DNA of 64,000 nucleotides from CAMCTV01 sp964420985 (lineage in GTDB: Bacteria; Bacteroidota; Bacteroidia; Flavobacteriales_D; Sanyastnellaceae): the NCBI GenBank assembly GCA_964420985.1, contig CAYQUT010000004.1, positions 83,420-147,419 on the forward strand, read 5' to 3'. Position numbers and translations under genes: made by a program. The stretch's first letter is position 1, and each line of letters begins with the position of its first letter. Below the pieces are notes generated by a model. It saw nothing but the letters and a program-made list of their open reading frames with translations, did no database searches and had not been told where the DNA came from. Below are positions 60,712-64,000 of this stretch, piece by piece.

Positions 60712-61527
60712 ATGCGAAATACAACAGAGAGCAACAGCCACTATGATAATTTGGATGAATTATCATCGAAACAGTTATTGGAAATCATCAATCGGGAGGA
60801 TCAAAAAGTACCTTTAGCCATTGAACCCATTATCCCCGATATAGCCGTTTTGGTTGATGAAATAGTCTTACGGATGAAAGAGGGTGGTAGACTTTTTTAT
60901 ATGGGAGCAGGGACTAGCGGACGTCTTGGAATAGTGGATGCCTCTGAATGTCCGCCTACGTATGGTGTCCCACATGATTGGGTTATTGGCATTATTGCGG
61001 GTGGAGATACAGCTGTCCGATATCCTGTAGAAGGAGCAGAAGATTCAACGGAACAAGGCGCATTGGATTTAATGGGATATTCTCCAGATAAAAATGACAC
61101 GCTCATTGGTATTGCTGCAAGCGGCAGAACGCCATATGTTCTTGGTGCTTTGGAAAAGGCCAATGAGTTAAAAATGCTCACCGCATGTATCACTTGCAAT
61201 CCTGGCAGCCCTGTTACGCAAAACGCCCAACATCCATTGGTAGCGGAAGTAGGACCTGAGGTAGTCACAGGTAGCACCAGAATGAAATCGGGAACTGCAC
61301 AAAAATTGATTTTAAATATGATCTCAACTTCAGTCATGATAGGCCTAGGGAGGGTTAAGGGAAGTAAAATGGTGGATATGCAATTGACCAATGAAAAATT
61401 GGTGCTGCGTGGTATTAGAATGGTAAAAGAACAAACCGGTGCAACGGATGAATTGGCCAAAGAAATCCTTCTATCACAAGGAAGCGTAAGAAAGGCTGTT
61501 GAATTTTACAACAACAACCATGCATGA
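60712..61527 (+). CDS. murQ: N-acetylmuramic acid 6-phosphate etherase
   Basis: A 271-residue SIS-fold enzyme that splits the lactyl ether of MurNAc-6-phosphate in peptidoglycan recycling. It has NLDELSSKQLLEIINREDQK (about 13-32), FYMGAGTSGRLGIVDASECP (about 63-82), VEGAEDSTEQG with the catalytic glutamate (about 105-115), IAASGRTPYVLGALEKA (about 138-154), and STRMKSGTAQKLILNMIST (about 187-205). No anmK, nagZ or nag genes are nearby. The start is set by the promoter element just upstream. It overlaps the next gene by 8 bp. Confidence 0.93.
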   Translation: MRNTTESNSHYDNLDELSSKQLLEIINREDQKVPLAIEPIIPDIAVLVDEIVLRMKEGGRLFYMGAGTSGRLGIVDASECPPTYGVPHDWVIGIIAGGDTAVRYPVEGAEDSTEQGALDLMGYSPDKNDTLIGIAASGRTPYVLGALEKANELKMLTACITCNPGSPVTQNAQHPLVAEVGPEVVTGSTRMKSGTAQKLILNMISTSVMIGLGRVKGSKMVDMQLTNEKLVLRGIRMVKEQTGATDELAKEILLSQGSVRKAVEFYNNNHA

Positions 61528-62092
61528 TATTGAACCCTATTACGGTTGGCGAGATTTCTATGTAGCCAGTGAAGATCCCAACTCTATTTTCTATAACCGG
61601 TTGTATTCCGAATTTGAATTTTCCAATAAAATTTACGATTACTATATCCATCCTCAGTGGGACCACATGGATAGTCAAACCCTATTCTTGAAAATATTGT
61701 TCGTAGACTATGATGATCAATTTGCCATCATCGAACTGATTGGGGAGTGGAATGACTTGCTTTACAATGACATCATGTTGCTTAAACGTGAAATAGCCGA
61801 TCATCTCATAGAGAGCGGGGTAATTAAGTTTATATTAATTGGGGAAAACGTTCTCAACTTTCATCCCTCGGACGACTGCTACTATGAGGAATGGTTTGAG
61901 GATGTGCAAGACCAAGATGGTTGGATATGTATGCTCAATTTCCGTGATCATGTACTCAATGATTTCTCCCAAACCAATATTGATCAGTACTTTATTGCCG
62001 GTGGAAAACTTCAAGAAATGAGTTGGAGAACCCTTCGTCCTGAGATACTTTTTGAGCGCGTGCAGCAATTGGTACTAAAAAGAATTGGATAA
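61520..62092 (+). CDS. Acidic protein of unknown function downstream of murQ
   Basis: A 190-residue cytosolic acidic protein, rich in Asp, Glu, Tyr and Trp, with no signal peptide. The middle shows an alternating beta/alpha pattern (SQTLFLKILFVDYDDQFAII, then VIKFILIGENVLNFHPSDD), so an alpha/beta fold is likely. I know no family for it. It overlaps murQ by 8 bp, so the two are translated together. A role tied to murQ is inference from position only. Confidence 0.78.
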   Translation: MHDIEPYYGWRDFYVASEDPNSIFYNRLYSEFEFSNKIYDYYIHPQWDHMDSQTLFLKILFVDYDDQFAIIELIGEWNDLLYNDIMLLKREIADHLIESGVIKFILIGENVLNFHPSDDCYYEEWFEDVQDQDGWICMLNFRDHVLNDFSQTNIDQYFIAGGKLQEMSWRTLRPEILFERVQQLVLKRIG

Positions 62093-62096
62093 ATCA

Positions 62097-62139
62097 GTGG
62101 TCTGCAATACCAACCGAAAACACGTAGTTTGCAGACCAC
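62097..62139 (+). terminator. 11-bp perfect inverted repeat after the murQ unit
   Basis: GTGGTCTGCAA (62097-62107) and TTGCAGACCAC (62129-62139) with a 21-nt loop, 4 bp after the stop codon. Only a weak T tract follows (AATTTTAT), so it may be a terminator or a site for a dimeric regulator such as the HTH protein encoded next. Confidence 0.55.
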
Positions 62140-62218
62140 CAATTTTATAGAAAGATTTACCTAGTAAATGTAATCACATCCTTTACAAATTACTTTGCCA
62201 TTAATGGCCATTAATTTT

Positions 62219-62226
62219 TATTTTTG
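62219..62226 (+). promoter_or_regulatory. -7 promoter element TATTTTTG for the HTH-like gene
   Basis: An exact TAnnTTTG match, 3 nt upstream of ATG 62230. A transcript from it would be leaderless or nearly so. Confidence 0.5.
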
Positions 62227-62229
62227 AAA

Positions 62230-63327
62230 ATGGCCAGAACCAAACACCAAATTTCGGACTCCCAGATTCAAAAAATAAAGAAAAATCTTAAGTCCGTTTG
62301 CTCTACACCCATTGAGTTCCCTACCGATTGTAACCAATTGGCCAAGCAAATATTTCAGGTCACCAACTCCTATATCAGTGAAACCACCCTGAAACGCTTT
62401 TTTGGATTTATTACTTCTGAATTTTCACCATCTTACGAAACCATCCGGACCATTGAACGGTTTATTCAATTAAAGCAAAACAATCAACCCAGCGTATCTT
62501 CAGAATTTGTTCTTTCTTTTTACAGTCCATCTCACTTTGAGAATTTAAATCCTGGAGATACCAGTTTTCATGCGGCATGCAGAAGTATCGCTATTGAGCT
62601 CAAAAACAATCCCACATTATTTGAGAGCGTTATGGTTCCTTTGGCACAGTCTAAAATGGGGCAACAGTTCTATTATGAACTGTTTCCTGACTACAGCATT
62701 TTATCAGAATTCCAGTTCAAAGGATATGAGTACTTTCTTGAGTATGCCAATTATTATGAAGGACAGATATATGGACGTTGTGTATTATTCATGAAACATT
62801 TTTTTGATCAAAATATTAAAGCGATGGGAAAGATGGTACATGAGGTAATGCACCGATATGTACCTAGAAAAAAACTACATCCTTTTGTTCGCGGCAGGGT
62901 GTTTCAGGTTCAACTCATACTGGCTGCTCAACAAAAAGAAAAAAAGAATGATTCACTCATTGATGAAATATGGAAAACAGAGAAAAAAATGCCTCGAAAG
63001 GCGGAAGGGAATTTCCTTGAATTCCCTGGCTTTCATTATTTCTGCTGTGATGGTTTGTACCACGCACAATATTGGGAAGAGCTGCTGCAAATGAGCAAAA
63101 TTGCATTGGAAGATTTTGCAAGGCACAAGCAATTTGAATGGAAGGGCTATTATAATCAGTTTTTGATTTACCAATGTTTCGCCTTGGTCCATTTAAAACA
63201 GCAAAAAAAAGCCTTGAAACTTTTTGGTCAAATCAAAAACACAGAATTCTACTTCATCACCAAAGAATATTACCTGGGGCTATACAATCTTTTGGGCGTG
63301 ATTTTGAAATCCGAAATTTTGGAATAA
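62230..63327 (+). CDS. Bacteroidota-type helix-turn-helix protein with helical C-terminal region
   Basis: A 365-residue protein with no signal peptide. The first 85 residues resemble a DNA-binding N-terminal module seen often in this phylum: VTNSYISETTLKRFFGFITS (about 48-67), then SPSYETIRTIERFIQL. The remaining part is predicted alpha-helical, like TPR or similar repeats (about 100-360; for example HLKQQKKALKLFGQIKNTEF), and probably binds protein or a signal. I infer a transcription regulator. It precedes a small helical protein by 18 bp. Confidence 0.72.
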   Translation: MARTKHQISDSQIQKIKKNLKSVCSTPIEFPTDCNQLAKQIFQVTNSYISETTLKRFFGFITSEFSPSYETIRTIERFIQLKQNNQPSVSSEFVLSFYSPSHFENLNPGDTSFHAACRSIAIELKNNPTLFESVMVPLAQSKMGQQFYYELFPDYSILSEFQFKGYEYFLEYANYYEGQIYGRCVLFMKHFFDQNIKAMGKMVHEVMHRYVPRKKLHPFVRGRVFQVQLILAAQQKEKKNDSLIDEIWKTEKKMPRKAEGNFLEFPGFHYFCCDGLYHAQYWEELLQMSKIALEDFARHKQFEWKGYYNQFLIYQCFALVHLKQQKKALKLFGQIKNTEFYFITKEYYLGLYNLLGVILKSEILE

Positions 63328-63345
63328 CTTGGTATCCACAACCAA

Positions 63346-63690
63346 ATGAAAAAATCATCTGTCCGCGATAGTCTTCCGCTTGGGTTTGTTGAACAACAGC
63401 TGACCAAAAAACCTTTGGAGAGTTTGGATGATTTTACCGCACGCATCAAATTGCACCTCATCCAGCAACTAACAGAAATCAAACAAGCCTCTTTGAGGGA
63501 AGAGCTTCCTGTGATTAGACCGTTGGCCAAGAGTATCATGATGGGCATGCATGTATTGAACGATCACAGTGCTGATGACTTGCTTGAAGAGATCCAATTA
63601 TTGTGCGGTAAAATGCAGGATTGGAAAGAAATCGAAAACTGCATTTCTGAATTGTGCACTTTAACAGAACACTTCAATACCCGTTCGTAA
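63346..63690 (+). CDS. Small helical protein, possibly degenerate HPt domain
   Basis: A 114-residue all-helical cytosolic protein. The part at about 28-112 has the spacing of a histidine-phosphotransfer (HPt) bundle: KLHLIQQLTEIKQASLREEL, then RPLAKSIMMGMHVLN, then DDLLEEIQLLCGKMQDW. In true HPt domains the segment equal to LAKSIMM reads AHxLKG; here the phosphorylated His is a lysine (Lys62). If the match is right, the protein cannot carry phosphate. It is the last gene before the tRNA genes and probably shares a transcript with the HTH gene. The family assignment is tentative. Confidence 0.65.
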   Translation: MKKSSVRDSLPLGFVEQQLTKKPLESLDDFTARIKLHLIQQLTEIKQASLREELPVIRPLAKSIMMGMHVLNDHSADDLLEEIQLLCGKMQDWKEIENCISELCTLTEHFNTRS

Positions 63691-63691
63691 A

Positions 63692-63719
63692 AAAAAAACG
63701 CCCTAAGAAGAGCGTTTTT
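63692..63719. terminator. Bidirectional terminator between the small helical protein gene and tRNA-Ser
   Basis: An A-run, ACGC-CT / AG-GCGT stem with one mismatch and a T-run (63692-63719), symmetric enough to stop transcription of the plus-strand gene and the minus-strand tRNA-Ser. Confidence 0.72.
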
Positions 63720-63722
63720 CTG

Positions 63723-63809
63723 CGGAAAGGGGGGGATTCGAACCCCCGGTAGGGTTTCCCCTACGACAGTTTAGCAAACTGTTGGTTTCAGCCACTCACC
63801 CACCTTTCC
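63723..63809 (-). tRNA. tRNA-Ser (anticodon GCU)
   Basis: An 87-nt class II tRNA. On the minus strand the acceptor stem is GGAAAGG / CCTTTCC, the anticodon stem is ACAGT / ACTGT with loop TTGCTAA (GCT at the centre), the long variable arm is TAGGGGAAACCCTA, and the T arm GGGGGTTCGAATCCCCC. The discriminator is G and the CCA is not encoded. It decodes AGC and AGU. Confidence 0.95.
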
Positions 63810-63951
63810 TTGGGTTTTCCTGATAAGAGGACTGCAAAAATACGTCAAATGGATGCTTTTTACAATCAAAAAAAGCGGAAATGAAAAAAAAAGCCGTTGC
63901 AGAAAAAAAAAGTTCAAACAAAAATAAATTTGTGTAAATTCGCATCCCGTT
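63810..63951 (+). promoter_or_regulatory. tRNA-Ser / tRNA-Pro spacer with -7 element TAAATTTG
   Basis: A 142-bp spacer, very A-rich on the plus strand. TAAATTTG (63925-63932) matches TAnnTTTG and lies 19 nt upstream of tRNA-Pro. A TTG at 63897-63899 is 25 nt further up, slightly beyond the usual range. No protein gene is seen. Confidence 0.5.
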
Positions 63952-64000
63952 CGGGGTGTAGCGTAGCCCGGTATCGCGCCTGCTTTGGGAGCAGGAGGTC
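63952..64000 (+). tRNA. tRNA-Pro (anticodon UGG), 3' part outside window
   Basis: The first 49 nt of a tRNA: acceptor strand CGGGGTG, D arm GCGTAGCCCGGTATCGCGC, anticodon stem CCTGC / GCAGG with loop TTTGGGA (TGG at the centre). The T arm and 3' acceptor strand are beyond the right edge. Confidence 0.93.

Noticed and set aside
60897..61460. A 187-codon open frame on the minus strand
   Set aside because: It lies entirely inside murQ, whose motifs are certain, and has no family features of its own.
1..64000. CRISPR arrays, insertion sequences or prophage
   Set aside because: No regular repeat-spacer pattern, transposase, integrase or terminal inverted repeats were seen.

Overview
The window is a contiguous stretch of an AT-rich bacterial chromosome from the phylum Bacteroidota, probably near Flavobacteriales. 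The signs are several OmpA/PD40 envelope proteins, a ctaB-cox3-cox3-cox4-SCO-DUF420 oxidase block, a methylmalonyl-CoA epimerase, a short-form AMP nucleosidase, an almost complete lack of Shine-Dalgarno sequences, and many copies of the Bacteroidota promoter element TAnnTTTG. The genome is dense: no gap between genes exceeds about 225 bp, 4-bp ATGA overlaps are common, and no prophage, insertion sequence or CRISPR array is visible.

Layout. 1-1100: the 3' end of a kynurenine 3-monooxygenase gene and an exported protein. 1097-5664 (minus): a translationally coupled run of TolC, HlyD adaptor, tsaB, a lipoprotein, a DUF486 membrane protein and mce. 5720-11718 (minus): ctaB, two COX3-type subunits, a subunit IV, a canonical SCO protein plus a SCO-like protein without copper ligands, DUF420, a CxxC membrane protein and an OmpA protein. 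11758-14241 (minus): sppA, a SpoU methyltransferase and a DUF2256 protein. 14309-17956 (plus): folK, a deoxynucleoside kinase, a DUF4910 protein, an SpsF-like cytidylyltransferase and tadA, nearly all overlapping. 17957-31013: mixed short units, including a bifunctional FTCD, a TlpA-like protein, mgtE, hemJ, a thioesterase, a GT9, tatD, ansA, a CpsB-like phosphatase and a ferredoxin. 31034-39483 (plus): amn, holA, hemE, two OmpA paralogues, then thrS-infC-rpmI-rplT. 39545-47772: an NHLRC2-like protein, a glycosyltransferase, a Crp/Fnr regulator, FabG, a VWA membrane protein, a cytosolic substrate-binding-like protein and a DUF218 protein. 47853-51769: a TPR protein, ComA-like phosphosulfolactate synthase, rhodanese, DedA and aroE. 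51883-59000: a small polysaccharide locus with two flippases, two glycosyltransferases and a GH2 beta-mannosidase. 58997-63690: a TPR/PD40 protein, murQ, and regulators or unknown proteins. The window ends with tRNA-Ser(GCU) and a truncated tRNA-Pro(UGG).

Most genes are housekeeping or envelope genes. I see no obvious new defence or mobile system. The best leads are: (i) -7 promoter elements that lie only 3-10 nt upstream of start codons, which predicts leaderless or very short-leader mRNAs; (ii) all six protein-coding convergent junctions having zero spacing, three of them sharing one TTAA as both stop codons; (iii) an oxidase block cut off from coxA/coxB, with a His-rich COX3 loop, an internal bidirectional terminator and a ligand-less SCO partner; (iv) redox-dead or degenerate versions of known folds (NHLRC2-like thioredoxin, HPt-like protein); and (v) a ComA homologue beside a rhodanese.
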